64,000 bases of DNA from Gloeocapsa sp. PCC 7428 (GCF_000317555.1 NC_019745.1:5274001-5338000); one strand, 5' to 3'. Positions 53,780 through 62,580 are shown, counted from the stretch's first letter. Notes: generated from the sequence alone by a model not told the origin. Translations and numbers: made by a program.

Positions 53780-54697
53780 TTAAACGATGGTAATGTCTAG
53801 GCTAGGAACAAAGCCTGAACCGAGTTGCAGTGTGGCAAACTGCGTGCCGTTGAACGATAAAGCACCCGTATCGCCGTTGAAATTGAAACCATTGTACTGG
53901 TTGACACCTGGAGTGATACCAAATCCAGAAGCTGAGACTTCTATTGTGTCTCCCTCTGAATACTTGAAGTCTTTAATTGTATCGATACCTTCGTAAGGAG
54001 AGTAGAAAACAAAGGTATCTGCGCCTACACCACCTACCAGCGTATCGTAACCATATTCACCGGCAATGCGATCGTTGCCTGCACCTCCCTCAATGTAGTC
54101 GTTACCGTAGTAGCCTAGTAGAGTATCATTTCCGGCATCTCCATAGAGTTTATCATTACCAGACAAGCCATCAATGAAGTTATCAGCACTATTACCAACA
54201 ATTTTGTTATTCAAGTTGTTGCCAGTACCGCTAATTGCGTCGTAGCCTGTGAGGGTGAGATTATCGACATACGAGCCGAGGGTAAAGCTGACAGAAGACT
54301 TAACGGTATCGTTTCCACCATTTTGGTACTCAGTAACGGTATCGTAAAAACTATCGACGATGTATGTATCATTACCTGTACCGCCATACATCGCATCAGC
54401 ACCGGAACCACCGTCGAGTAAGTCGTTACCAGCTTCGCCATAAAGGGTATCATTGTCAGCTTCACCGTATAGCTTGTCGTTGCCGTCATAGCCGTATAGT
54501 ACGTCATTGCCATACCAACCATAGAGCGTATCGTTCCCTTTCCAACCATCTAAAGTATCGTTACCATTCCAGCCATCGATCACATCGTTGCCGTCTTTAC
54601 CGTTTACATAGTCATTACCGTCATTGGCAAATATGCTGTCGCTGTAGTTTGTACCATTAATGCTGTCATCGAAAATTGTGCCGTTGATGTTAGCCAT
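53780..54697 (-). CDS. RTX (hemolysin-type Ca2+-binding repeat) protein
   Basis: 305 residues. Starts ANINGTIFDDSINGTNYSDS, then about 10 tight GNDxLxG nonapeptides (GNDYVNGKDGNDVIDGWNG, GNDTLYGEAGNDLLDGGSG) to residue 105, a YIVDS...DTVTEY segment and a second block (GLSGNDKLYGDAGNDTLLG) near 175-215. The end, DTFVFYSPYEGIDTIKDFKY, is the usual RTX terminal module for type I secretion. Ca2+-binding beta-roll, probably secreted; no catalytic part. No type I exporter is nearby. Unusually many Trp/Tyr occur in the first repeats (DGWNGND, DGWKGND, YGWYGND). Confidence 0.88.
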   Translation of the reverse strand: MANINGTIFDDSINGTNYSDSIFANDGNDYVNGKDGNDVIDGWNGNDTLDGWKGNDTLYGWYGNDVLYGYDGNDKLYGEADNDTLYGEAGNDLLDGGSGADAMYGGTGNDTYIVDSFYDTVTEYQNGGNDTVKSSVSFTLGSYVDNLTLTGYDAISGTGNNLNNKIVGNSADNFIDGLSGNDKLYGDAGNDTLLGYYGNDYIEGGAGNDRIAGEYGYDTLVGGVGADTFVFYSPYEGIDTIKDFKYSEGDTIEVSASGFGITPGVNQYNGFNFNGDTGALSFNGTQFATLQLGSGFVPSLDITIV

Positions 54698-54824
54698 TGT
54701 TTTTACTCCTAATTCATAAGTGCTGTAGTTTATGAGCGATACGTTTTGGTTATCTCGTATGCTCTGTAGGTATATAGGAGTGGCTTTCTAGTTTTATGCA
54801 GTGGTGTCGTAGAGATTAGAGGAT

Positions 54825-54899
54825 AAGGCATTGCCAATCATGCATCGCGGGGCAAGGCATTGCCAATCATGCATCGCGGGGCAAGGCATTGCCTTGCCC
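54825..54899. repeat. 29-bp tandem duplication ending in GGCAAGGCATTGCC palindrome
   Basis: Two perfect 29-bp copies (54825-54853 and 54854-54882), each AAGGCATTGCCAATCATGCA plus TCGCGGGGC, followed by AAGGCATTGCCTTGCCC (54883-54899). Same palindrome family as at 40404-40513. It lies between the RTX and dnaG genes. Confidence 0.88.
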
Positions 54900-54918
54900 G
54901 TACATTAATATGGTGCTG

Positions 54919-56847
54919 TTAAATGAGATCGGTGAGGGAAAATTGGCGTTGTCGATCTAATTGTTGTAAGCGGCGCTGTTCGGTGTAGAGGAGTTCATAG
55001 TACGATCGCGATCGCTCTGGATCTTCTTTTGGATCGATCGCTTCCCAAAGTTCGAGGTATAAGCGATAGCGTTTTTCACACATGACGCGTTCCATGCACG
55101 CGATCGCCGCTTGTACTCCTTGAGTCGCACGCAGCAGATCGTGTTCGGTTTTCTCATCTAAGTAAAATAAGTGTGATATCGAAGTCATCTCGCGTTCAAA
55201 TTGTAAGCAGCGGGTTTGGAGGCGCGAGAATAAGGGATCTGATGCGTCAGATGATACTGGGTTATTTTCTAATGCAGTTTCTGCTAAGATTTGTTGCCAC
55301 AAAAATCGATGGTGCGAGAGGCTAAATTGTAGATCTCGCGCTTGTAAAGCTTCGGTAATTGCTTGACGATGTTCGGGACAATGTAGGTAAATGCGTAGTA
55401 GTAAAGCTTCGGCTTGTTCGAGGAGACTGCGATCGCTTGTCAGGGGAAAAGCTGGCGATTGCTGCTTTTTAAATGGTTGGGGTTTGCGGTTGCTTTGAAC
55501 GGGTGTGACTTGCTGCGATAGAGTTTCAGCTTGTAGGGGTATTAGGCGCGAATCACCTAAACTCAGTAACTCGGCGCAGCGAAAAATATAATGATTGCGC
55601 GTATCGCTGTTATCAATTAATTTAAGCAACTTCACCATTTTTTGGGCGACTTGCTGAAATTGATCCGCTTGCTTCAAGTCGCGGTTTGCTACGATTTGTT
55701 GTATTTGCCAGTCTAACCACAATGGAGCTTTTTGTAAGAGTTCGCGATAGTGTTCGGGCGTGTAGGTATGTAGGTATTCATCAGCGTCTTTACCTTCAGG
55801 TAAATTGAGAATCCGCAAACTGACTTCGCCACGATACGCAAGAGTTGCAATTTCGCCGATCGCGCGTTCTGCGGCTTGCGTTCCCGCAGCATCAGCATCA
55901 AAGTTCAGCACAAGTTGTTTTGATTCGGTGTAGCGTAGGAGTTGGCGTACTTGATCTAAACTCAACGCTGTACCCAACGAAGCTACTGCGTTCGTAATTC
56001 CGGCGGCGTGGAGGGCGATCGCATCAAAATAGCCTTCGACGACGACTGCTTGATCTGCGTGCGAAATTGCCGATTTGGCTTGATCGAGGGCAAACAGCGT
56101 TTTTCCTTTATTGAATAATTGAGTTTCAGGCGAGTTAAGATACTTGGGTTGCTCATCGCCTAAACTTCTGCCACCAAAACCAATGACGCGCCCTTGGATA
56201 TCATGAATTGGAATCATCAAGCGATCGCGAAAATAATCGTAATAACTGTCTTTTGATTGTCGTTGGCGAATTAATCCTGCTTGTTCTAGAAGTTGCACGG
56301 GGTAGTGCTTTTGTTCTACCAAGTAGCGATAAAGCGTTTCCCAGCTTGTCGGTGCGTAACCTAACCCAAACTGCTGAATGGTTTCTAGGCTGAGTTTGCG
56401 TGTCGATTGCAGATACTCTAGCGCGGTTTCTCCTTGCGGTTGACGTAAGGCGTGTTGATAGAATTGAGCAGCGATCGCTAAAATCTCATAAAGCTGTTCG
56501 CGTAACGATAATTGACGCTGTAGTTCTTGGCGTTGTTCGGGTGCGAGGGTTTGTACGGGTACTTGGTAGCGCCGTGCTAAATCTAAGACAACTTCACTAA
56601 ACGAACTTTTCCCGACTTCCATCAAAAACTTGATGGCGTTTCCCCCAGCGTTACAGCCAAAGCAGTAATACATCTGCTTCGTTGGGCTAACACTGAAACT
56701 CGGGGTTTTTTCGTCGTGGAAAGGACACAAACCTACATAATCTTTACCACGCTTGCGCAGAACAACGTGTTCTGATACCACATCGACGATATCAACTCGT
56801 TGCTTAACTTCTTCAATTGTGTCTGGATGCAGGCGCGGAATTTGCAT
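54919..56847 (-). CDS. dnaG: DNA primase
   Basis: 642 residues. CHC2 zinc ribbon Cys41-His44-Cys62-Cys65 (LCPFHDEKTPSF, YCFGCNAGGNA), DnaG catalytic core with YDYFRDRLMIPIHD and IGFGGRSLGDEQPKYLNSPE, Toprim domain (VVVEGYFDAIALHAAG near 268, LNFDADAAGTQAAERA near 315) and a C-terminal DnaB-binding region from about 470 (LLRIYLHCPEHRQAITEAL). It makes RNA primers at the replication fork with DnaB. Complete. It stands alone, without rpsU and rpoD neighbours. Confidence 0.97.
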   Translation of the reverse strand: MQIPRLHPDTIEEVKQRVDIVDVVSEHVVLRKRGKDYVGLCPFHDEKTPSFSVSPTKQMYYCFGCNAGGNAIKFLMEVGKSSFSEVVLDLARRYQVPVQTLAPEQRQELQRQLSLREQLYEILAIAAQFYQHALRQPQGETALEYLQSTRKLSLETIQQFGLGYAPTSWETLYRYLVEQKHYPVQLLEQAGLIRQRQSKDSYYDYFRDRLMIPIHDIQGRVIGFGGRSLGDEQPKYLNSPETQLFNKGKTLFALDQAKSAISHADQAVVVEGYFDAIALHAAGITNAVASLGTALSLDQVRQLLRYTESKQLVLNFDADAAGTQAAERAIGEIATLAYRGEVSLRILNLPEGKDADEYLHTYTPEHYRELLQKAPLWLDWQIQQIVANRDLKQADQFQQVAQKMVKLLKLIDNSDTRNHYIFRCAELLSLGDSRLIPLQAETLSQQVTPVQSNRKPQPFKKQQSPAFPLTSDRSLLEQAEALLLRIYLHCPEHRQAITEALQARDLQFSLSHHRFLWQQILAETALENNPVSSDASDPLFSRLQTRCLQFEREMTSISHLFYLDEKTEHDLLRATQGVQAAIACMERVMCEKRYRLYLELWEAIDPKEDPERSRSYYELLYTEQRRLQQLDRQRQFSLTDLI

Positions 56848-56902
56848 TGATCTAATTAGTGCAGTGTTTGAGCGAGACTGGTAATTGGTAAAAATATTTA
56901 TT

Positions 56903-56997
56903 AAGAATGACCTATCACCATTATCGAATTAAATAGCTCAACCAAGTCGTAAGAATGACCTATTACCATTATCGAATTAAATAACTCAACCAAGTTG
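56903..56997. repeat. 48-bp-period tandem duplication at the 3' end of the lipoprotein gene
   Basis: Two 47-bp copies, 56903-56949 and 56951-56997, match at 44 of 47 positions. The inner copy contains the last ten codons and stop (minus strand: WLSYLIR then TAA) of the lipoprotein gene, so the gene end was duplicated downstream; the outer copy is untranslated. Confidence 0.88.
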
Positions 56998-57361
56998 ATG
57001 GATCTTTTTGCGGAATCAACAGCCGCCATGTCTTACCTTCTTGCTGACGTTGCAAGTAAACATCAAAAGCATTTTGCTTTTGCGTCAATGTGCGTGGTAG
57101 TTTAAGCTTGAGGTCGTACGTACCGCGAACGTGATAGGCTGGTGAACTTTGAATTTCTATAGGTTCGCGTTGCTCAATCTTGACGTGTTCGACTTTTAAG
57201 CCTTGGAAATCGACGCCGAGTTGTTTACTGAGTTGCTGTTGCGTTTGTTCTAGTTGCAGTGCGATCGCGCTTTGGACAAGTTTATTGCTTGGTTGCATTC
57301 CACCACTACAAGCTGTCAGTAAAACGAATAAAATCGCGATCGCCATCAATCGAAGTACCAT
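56969..57361 (-). CDS. small lipoprotein, unknown
   Basis: 130 residues. Lipobox LTAC (Cys18) after a hydrophobic signal (LMAIAILFVL), then a 110-residue mature domain: LVQSAIALQLEQTQQQLSKQ, LKVEHVKIEQREPIEI, YHVRGTYDLKLKLPRT, KTWRLLIPQKDPSTWLSYLI. The pattern fits a small ligand-free lipoprotein with an alpha/beta fold; I know no function. ATG 57361 is the likely start. Its 3' end lies in a tandem duplication. Confidence 0.75.
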   Translation of the reverse strand: MVLRLMAIAILFVLLTACSGGMQPSNKLVQSAIALQLEQTQQQLSKQLGVDFQGLKVEHVKIEQREPIEIQSSPAYHVRGTYDLKLKLPRTLTQKQNAFDVYLQRQQEGKTWRLLIPQKDPSTWLSYLIR

Positions 57362-57418
57362 AACACAAGCTAAACTCCCTACTGCCCCATCAGAGATTGT
57401 ATCGACTTTGTGCTAGCT

Positions 57419-58735
57419 TTACTCCGCAAGCATCTCCAAATGCGATTGTTCTAGAAAGGCAACTTGCTGTTCTAATTTGTCGCAACACTGACGTACCAAG
57501 CTTAACCCGTCTTCTTGCGAGATTTCTTCTGTAGTGGGGAAAAAGTCTTGCAAAATTTCGGCTTCGGTAGTTTGGTATTCTCCTAGCGCAGATCTTAATG
57601 TTTTGAGATAGTGCGATCCTTCCCCACCTTCTTGGAGTGCAAAATCAAGAATTGAATCTAAATATGCTACAACTTCAGTACTCTTAACACCCTCCGTCAC
57701 CGCAGCATACAGCAAGTCACCATCAAGATAGTAAAAGTCTGGTACAGCAAGGATATTGCCGTTCAACTCAAAGATGCGTAATCCCTCAGTCGGTTTAACA
57801 GTCAGATGTTCAGTTCGCACGCGATGTGCTGCATGATAAAGTAGCGTGGCGATCGCTAAAATCACTTGGGGGTAGTTGCTATCGGTTCCGCGCATTTCTA
57901 CCGTACCAATTCCATTGAGTCGCACGCGATTCCACGCCGCTTTGAGGAGATTTCCCCCAGCTTCTTTAAACAAATGTCGTTCGACTCCCGCCCGATCCAT
58001 TGCGGCTAACCAAGAGTAGTATCGCGCAAACTGTAACTCGACTAATTCTTCAATATCTGCTGCATACGGCTGTAATCCACCAACCGATTGCAAATGCGTA
58101 TACACTCCTTCCCAACCAAAAACGTCACTACCGCGATAACGTACGGTATGCGCTGCAAATTTCATGACGCGTCCTTCGTAAAAAGGACACGCCCGCGATA
58201 GTACAATCAATGATGGATCTAACGCTGTTGCCAAGTTATAAATATTCAACAGTTCTTCGCGTGCTTGGGGTGTAGAGTTGTAAGACACGCCTACGCGTCG
58301 GTCAATGATTCCTGCTGGGAGATCTAAATGAATGTGCGTTCCTGTACACCGCGCCGCGTGCATAAAGCGATCGAAGCCAATCGTGCGAACTTGCACGTGA
58401 TACCATAGCTTATTGCGAATTGTCGGCATGACGTGCAGCGGGTAGGTAGACAAAGGGTAAAGTCTGAGACTCATTTCCTTAGCTACCTTGAGCGCCACCT
58501 TAAGATTACCTAGATATTCTGTTGCTAACTCTGTCACGCTGTAAGCAGGTGGTGTGTTAATTTCCACCATACTTTTTACCCATTCCGGTGCAAAATGTTG
58601 CGGGTTACGTCCTTCGGCTACTGCGACTTCTTGACAGCGCTGTAAGTATTCATCACCGCAATGCGAAATGACACCAAGTTCATCTACAAGAAAAAATTCT
58701 TGCTCAAGCCCGATCCGCCGATCTTCTACACTCAT
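57419..58735 (-). CDS. GCS2-family carboxylate-amine ligase (glutamate-cysteine ligase-like)
   Basis: 438 residues. It begins IGLEQEFFLVDELGVIS, the Glu-containing metal/ATP motif of the GCS2 family; FMHAARCTGTHIHLDLPAG near 143 and IGTVEMRGTDSNYPQV near 286 complete the active site. Family members join an amino acid to the gamma-carboxyl of Glu or a related acid with ATP; YbdK is one, and true glutathione-making enzymes are another. Cyanobacterial GshA is a different, shorter protein in my memory, so I keep the substrate open. The gene next to it, 105 bp upstream on the same strand, is an N-formylglutamate-amidohydrolase-like protein, so they likely act on one pathway. Confidence 0.82.
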   Translation of the reverse strand: MSVEDRRIGLEQEFFLVDELGVISHCGDEYLQRCQEVAVAEGRNPQHFAPEWVKSMVEINTPPAYSVTELATEYLGNLKVALKVAKEMSLRLYPLSTYPLHVMPTIRNKLWYHVQVRTIGFDRFMHAARCTGTHIHLDLPAGIIDRRVGVSYNSTPQAREELLNIYNLATALDPSLIVLSRACPFYEGRVMKFAAHTVRYRGSDVFGWEGVYTHLQSVGGLQPYAADIEELVELQFARYYSWLAAMDRAGVERHLFKEAGGNLLKAAWNRVRLNGIGTVEMRGTDSNYPQVILAIATLLYHAAHRVRTEHLTVKPTEGLRIFELNGNILAVPDFYYLDGDLLYAAVTEGVKSTEVVAYLDSILDFALQEGGEGSHYLKTLRSALGEYQTTEAEILQDFFPTTEEISQEDGLSLVRQCCDKLEQQVAFLEQSHLEMLAE

Positions 58736-58840
58736 GCCTCAAACCTCTAAACCGTAGGTCTGCGAGATTCGCGTCCTCTGCTTATGGGTGGTATTGTTTT
58801 AATTTTACTGTTCAATGTTCTTACTTAAAGAACACAGCAA

Positions 58841-59659
58841 TTAAACAAATTGATAAGTGTTGTTGACGACATCTGCATCAACTTGATTTAAAGCTTCTAG
58901 AATACCTGGAACAGTAGATTGCAACGCTTGACGAATCGCATCTAATTGCACGATGTCTACTTCATTTGTCCATTCGTTCATAAAAAATTTTTTGACTTCA
59001 ATCGACAAAACGCACGCTGAATCAGGAAAGGTTTGATGCACCCAGCGGGGAAAGTAACCGCCGGAGAAGTTAATATTTTCGCGGACGTCTAAATGTCTAC
59101 CCAAAAAGTTGAAGGCTCGCAAATCTTGCGTAAAGCGGTCGATAACAGGTGCCCACCGCTGACGATTGAGCGTTCCTGTACCAATGTTAATTTCTGGATT
59201 GTAACGCGGATCGGCGGGTAGTGAATCAGGTCCAAAACGCAAGTGATTGTAAGTATGCAGTTCAAATACAACGAAGCGACGATGACGACGTTCAATATCG
59301 CTCAAAACTTTTTCTAACATGGCATAGAAGGCGTCGTGTTCTGCCCAAGAACGCTCCACGATCGCACGGGGTGGTCTTTTTTTCCAAACCTTTAATCCCC
59401 AAGCATCTTCAGGTTTAATATAGACGGCTTTATCGCGGCTACGATTGAGGTCAAATTCAAACCGCGATCGCCGTACAACAATTCTGGTATCGGCAATCTT
59501 TGTCCAATGCGCAGTGTACGGATCTTCTTCGCGCCAGCGATCCGCTTCGGTAACGCTGAGTAACGGGGCGACTTCTTCGCGGATATCGTGACCATCGTGC
59601 AGCGCCACAGCAACGATTGGTCCATCTCCTTGTGTTAATGCCCAGCTACTTGATGTCAT
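58841..59659 (-). CDS. N-formylglutamate amidohydrolase family protein
   Basis: 272 residues, FGase family (zinc peptidase-like): VAVALHDGHDIREEVAPLL near 16, RSRFEFDLNRSRDKAVY near 63, VVFELHTYNHLR near 148 and SIEVKKFFMNEW near 222. The His/Glu and Arg residues of the amidohydrolase site are visible. N-formylglutamate amidohydrolase releases formate in histidine breakdown, but no hut genes are here; instead it is paired with a GCS2 ligase. Such pairs, sometimes with ATP-grasp and QEGLA-type genes, occur in other bacteria, suggesting a modified-amino-acid or small-peptide pathway. Confidence 0.82.
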   Translation of the reverse strand: MTSSSWALTQGDGPIVAVALHDGHDIREEVAPLLSVTEADRWREEDPYTAHWTKIADTRIVVRRSRFEFDLNRSRDKAVYIKPEDAWGLKVWKKRPPRAIVERSWAEHDAFYAMLEKVLSDIERRHRRFVVFELHTYNHLRFGPDSLPADPRYNPEINIGTGTLNRQRWAPVIDRFTQDLRAFNFLGRHLDVRENINFSGGYFPRWVHQTFPDSACVLSIEVKKFFMNEWTNEVDIVQLDAIRQALQSTVPGILEALNQVDADVVNNTYQFV

Positions 59660-59755
59660 CTACTACCCCATAGGACTGTATAAGCTTTTCATTCTCGCTT
59701 GAATTGAGGTAAATAAATGTAACGACGGTAACAAGTTACGGCGATCGCTATTTAA

Positions 59756-59780
59756 ATAAAAACCCCAGTGCGGACTGGGG
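59756..59780 (-). terminator. rho-independent terminator for the small-gene pair
   Basis: CCCCAGT-GCGG-ACTGGGG (59763-59780) reads, on the minus strand, as a 7-bp GC stem followed by TTTTTATTT. It is 20 bp after the stop of the 49-residue gene. Confidence 0.85.
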
Positions 59781-59799
59781 CGAGTTGCTGTTAAGTACT

Positions 59800-59949
59800 C
59801 TATTTAACATCCCAAATGCGTGCTTTGTAATCTGCATAGTAACAGCTAAACTTCCAGAAGTTAATCAGCGGACGCAGTAAGGGATGATGCGATTTTTGCT
59901 GTTTTTGCTCTACTTTAAGCGATGATTGATTGCGATCAGAAAACATCAT
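59800..59949 (-). CDS. small basic protein, 49 aa, unknown
   Basis: A short gene missed at the usual length cutoff. Start ATG 59949 (tandem ATGs), preceded by AAGGAG, the best ribosome site in this area. Sequence: polar, Lys/Gln-rich start (SSLKVEQKQQKSHH) and an aromatic end (LINFWKFSCYYADYKARIWD). No membrane helix, no known family. It follows the 94-residue gene by 23 bp on the same strand and ends at a strong terminator, so it looks like a real two-gene operon. Confidence 0.65.
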   Translation of the reverse strand: MMFSDRNQSSLKVEQKQQKSHHPLLRPLINFWKFSCYYADYKARIWDVK

Positions 59950-59972
59950 GCTTCTTTCTCCTTGGTTAATTA

Positions 59973-60257
59973 TTATTGGTAATATCGTTCTTCAATCCAA
60001 GCGCGCATTTCTGCTTCAGAATTGCGTTTTGTCGTGCGCCCTGTTATTGGATCGTAAGCATTCCACCATCTATGACCATCGCGGTCTGAACTTTGCCAAA
60101 CTTGTAGTTCGTTCTGCGTGTTGAGATAGTTGATAAATCGCTGCCAAACTCTTTTTAGAGGTGCTAAAGAATCAGCTTTTTTGGTTTGTACTTTTGTCGG
60201 TTGATGATAGAGAAATTCTAGTTTTTCTCGATCAAAGGAACTAATCGAATTCTTCAT
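59973..60257 (-). CDS. conserved small protein, 94 aa, unknown
   Basis: 94 residues: charged N-terminus (DREKLEFLYHQPTKVQTKKA), central KRVWQRFINYLNTQNELQVW and the conserved-looking end DRDGHRWWNAYDPITGRTT plus EAEMRAWIEERYY. The WWNAYDPxTGR segment looks like a structural motif common in small cyanobacterial hypotheticals. No signal or membrane helix. First gene of the pair with the 49-residue protein, divergent from a LysR regulator 178 bp away, so regulation by that protein is likely. Confidence 0.7.
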   Translation of the reverse strand: MKNSISSFDREKLEFLYHQPTKVQTKKADSLAPLKRVWQRFINYLNTQNELQVWQSSDRDGHRWWNAYDPITGRTTKRNSEAEMRAWIEERYYQ

Positions 60258-60356
60258 ACCAAATCTTCACGACCTCACATGACATCGTTCACTTCTCTTA
60301 ACAATCTCACTCTAACAATCTTTTTCTTGACAATCCAAGCAAATTATGTATGGTAT

Positions 60357-60375
60357 ATATGAATAAAATTCATAT
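60357..60375. promoter_or_regulatory. palindrome in the LysR/small-gene divergent promoter region
   Basis: ATATGAAT-AAA-ATTCATAT, a perfect 8-bp inverted repeat with 3-bp spacer, sits between the divergent genes (100 bp from one start, 60 bp from the other). Contains the T-N11-A core expected of LysR-type boxes. A natural operator for the LysR regulator. Confidence 0.65.
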
Positions 60376-60435
60376 TTGGGATATGGCATGACTTACCAAT
60401 GATTGCGAGAATAGACGTTGCTTGTATGGAGTGCT

Positions 60436-61347
60436 ATGAGTGACATTACTAGTAAAATTAAGCTCTCGCAGTTACGGGCGTTAGTTGCAGTCGCGGAACA
60501 CGGAAACTTTAGTACGGCTGCGCTACATTTGGATATATCGCAGTCTGCGGTTAGTCATGCGATCGCGGCGTTAGAAGAAGATTTAGGCGTTGTCTTACTC
60601 GCGCGTGGGCGTCATGGGGCGCATCCGACACCTGTGGGCGAAAGGATCATTACTCACGCACGCCAGGTACTACAATTACTCGAAACAATGGCTAAAGAAG
60701 CAAATCTCGAAAAAGGTTTGCACGGAGGTCAAGTACGAATTGGCTGTTTTCGGAGTGTCGCAACGCACATTTTACCAGCAGTTATTGCCGAGTTTCGCAA
60801 CCATTTTCCTAAAATTGCCGTCACAATTACTGAACATTACGATTATATTGACGTTGAACAAGCTTTGCGGGAAGGTCATGCGGATCTTGGCTTTACTTAT
60901 CTCCCTGCAAGTGATGAATTTGAGACTTGGAAATTATTACGCGATGATTATATTGTGTTGCTACCGCCAACTGCTCCAACAACGACAAAACAAATCAACT
61001 GGAAGCAATTAGCCGCATATCCTTTAATTGTCCCGTCAACAAATACCTGTTCAATTAGAATTCGCAATCATCTACGCTTTTCCGATTATCCGCTCAACAT
61101 TGCGTATGAAGTTCGCGAAGATTCAACAATTGTCAGTATGGTTGTTCAAGGATTGGGTGCAGCAATTTTGCCACGATTAGCCGCCGAACCCTTACCACCA
61201 GGGGTACAAGCGTGTACTTTACCGATTCCTCTTGAAAGAATCATCGGAGTGGCGGTGTTGGCGAATACACTGCAAACACCCGCAGTTTTTGCGTTTCTGG
61301 ATGTTCTGATGAAATCAAAGCGATTTGCACTTAAAGCAGTGGTTTAG
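60436..61347 (+). CDS. LysR-type transcriptional regulator
   Basis: 303 residues from ATG 60436 (GGAG 7 nt upstream; a TTG at 60418 is in frame). Winged HTH: KLSQLRALVAVAEHGNFSTA, ISQSAVSHAIAALEEDLGVV, LLARGRHGAHPTPVGERI. The effector domain (about 90-300: GQVRIGCFRSVATHILPAV, DLGFTYLPASDEFETWKLL) fits a periplasmic-binding fold. Its target by position is the divergent small-gene pair and itself. Effector unknown. Confidence 0.9.
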   Translation: MSDITSKIKLSQLRALVAVAEHGNFSTAALHLDISQSAVSHAIAALEEDLGVVLLARGRHGAHPTPVGERIITHARQVLQLLETMAKEANLEKGLHGGQVRIGCFRSVATHILPAVIAEFRNHFPKIAVTITEHYDYIDVEQALREGHADLGFTYLPASDEFETWKLLRDDYIVLLPPTAPTTTKQINWKQLAAYPLIVPSTNTCSIRIRNHLRFSDYPLNIAYEVREDSTIVSMVVQGLGAAILPRLAAEPLPPGVQACTLPIPLERIIGVAVLANTLQTPAVFAFLDVLMKSKRFALKAVV

Positions 61348-62267
61348 AAATGATAGTTATTTAAACAATATTCAATCTGTAACATTAGGCGATCGCGTTG
61401 CTGGGGGGGTGTTCCTTTATGAAAACAAAACGGATCTTCAGCAAACCCAAAACCAACATTGCCACAGATTGTTAAAATATCTTCTTGTTGATAGTATTGA
61501 CTAATATCGCGATCGCTACGACCTATAAATAAAGTCAATTGATGCGTTATTTTCTTATTTTTGTGACTTCCGCGAACACAAACGTGCGGTCCAGTACTTG
61601 CATCAACTTCGGTTAAGTAAAAGAAAAATTTTAGCGAACGATAGTCAATCGGATCGTAATGAAATAACTCTTGAGCAAAGTTAAGTCTTTCTTGGAAATT
61701 GGCGTTTGTTGCAAAACTCCACCAAAGTCGTGATCCTGTAAATACAGGTTTGGCATTGAAGTAAGTCGCAGCAATTTTAAGTAACTTAGGATCTTGAGTA
61801 ATCTTCTCAATTGCGCAGCAATGTCGCTCAGGATCTACGTAGTCGCTAACGATAAAAAAACTACTATACTTTTCCTGCCATATTTCTTTACTATCAATGT
61901 GAAACATCAGTTGTGGATTGAGATTTGCATAACACGGCTCGCGCTTTGTAAACGCTAAAATCTCTTCAATAATGGTCGGTGGTAGCTGAATACCTAAATA
62001 CAAGCCGTCTTTCTGTAGTGCTTGAACAACAGTTTCTACATCAAGATCTTCAAAGATAGATTCTGAACAGTCCTCAATGAATGCTTTTGGATAAAAAATC
62101 TGTATATGAGAGCGAATGACTTGAAATCGCGAGAACAAAAACATGAATAACCATTTCGGATTGTTAACAGAATACGTGTAGTAAGGCTTTACTTTTAGCC
62201 TGGCTCTCAATAGCAAGTCTTGCAGTTTATCATGGCTGCGCCTAAGTCGATGATTTATCAAAAACAT
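61344..62267 (-). CDS. phytanoyl-CoA dioxygenase (PhyH)-like Fe(II)/2-oxoglutarate enzyme
   Basis: 307 residues. A positively charged, partly hydrophobic N-terminal 60 residues (KWLFMFLFSRFQVI) may touch a membrane. The oxygenase core has HYDPID near 205, the HxD pair, then FYLTEVDASTGPHVCVRGSH near 217, a second His in PFCFHKGTPPQQRDRLML near 280 and the 2-oxoglutarate Arg. Members hydroxylate phytanoyl-CoA, amino acids or natural products; substrate unknown. It overlaps the 3' end of the convergent LysR gene by 4 bp. Confidence 0.78.
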   Translation of the reverse strand: MFLINHRLRRSHDKLQDLLLRARLKVKPYYTYSVNNPKWLFMFLFSRFQVIRSHIQIFYPKAFIEDCSESIFEDLDVETVVQALQKDGLYLGIQLPPTIIEEILAFTKREPCYANLNPQLMFHIDSKEIWQEKYSSFFIVSDYVDPERHCCAIEKITQDPKLLKIAATYFNAKPVFTGSRLWWSFATNANFQERLNFAQELFHYDPIDYRSLKFFFYLTEVDASTGPHVCVRGSHKNKKITHQLTLFIGRSDRDISQYYQQEDILTICGNVGFGFAEDPFCFHKGTPPQQRDRLMLQIEYCLNNYHF

Positions 62268-62580
62268 ATTTTTAGAAAAAATACTTACGTTGTTTAGCCT
62301 AAGTAATTCTTCTTAAAATGCCATATCTTTAACGAAATCTTTGAAGAAAATTGGTAAATCAAGCGCTTTTGTAAGTAAATCGTAAAAATGATAAGAAAAT
62401 CCTCATAAACCTTAAAACATCGTTATTTTTGAGGAAATTTGCTTGATAGCATAGCGAATTTATTCGCGGTTCCGCAAACTGTATCCACTTCCCATAATTG
62501 GAAATCCGGTTGCTGAGTGATGATAAAAATGGTAGCTAGTGACTAGCCAGTAGTAACTAACCGCTAAGTCATGCACTCAG
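62268..62580. other. spacer between PhyH-like and EamA genes
   Basis: About 310 bp, AT-rich start. Near 62535 the hairpin GCTAG-TGA-CTAGC and GTAACTAACCGC belong to the dispersed TGGTAGCTAGTGACTAG type of string. No gene. Confidence 0.45.

Noticed and set aside
54364-54660. 98-codon plus-strand frame rich in His/Arg/Tyr
   Set aside because: Antisense to RTX repeats; the periodic composition comes from the repeats on the other strand.
54825-54899. CRISPR-like 29-bp repeats
   Set aside because: The copies are directly tandem without spacers, and no cas genes are near.
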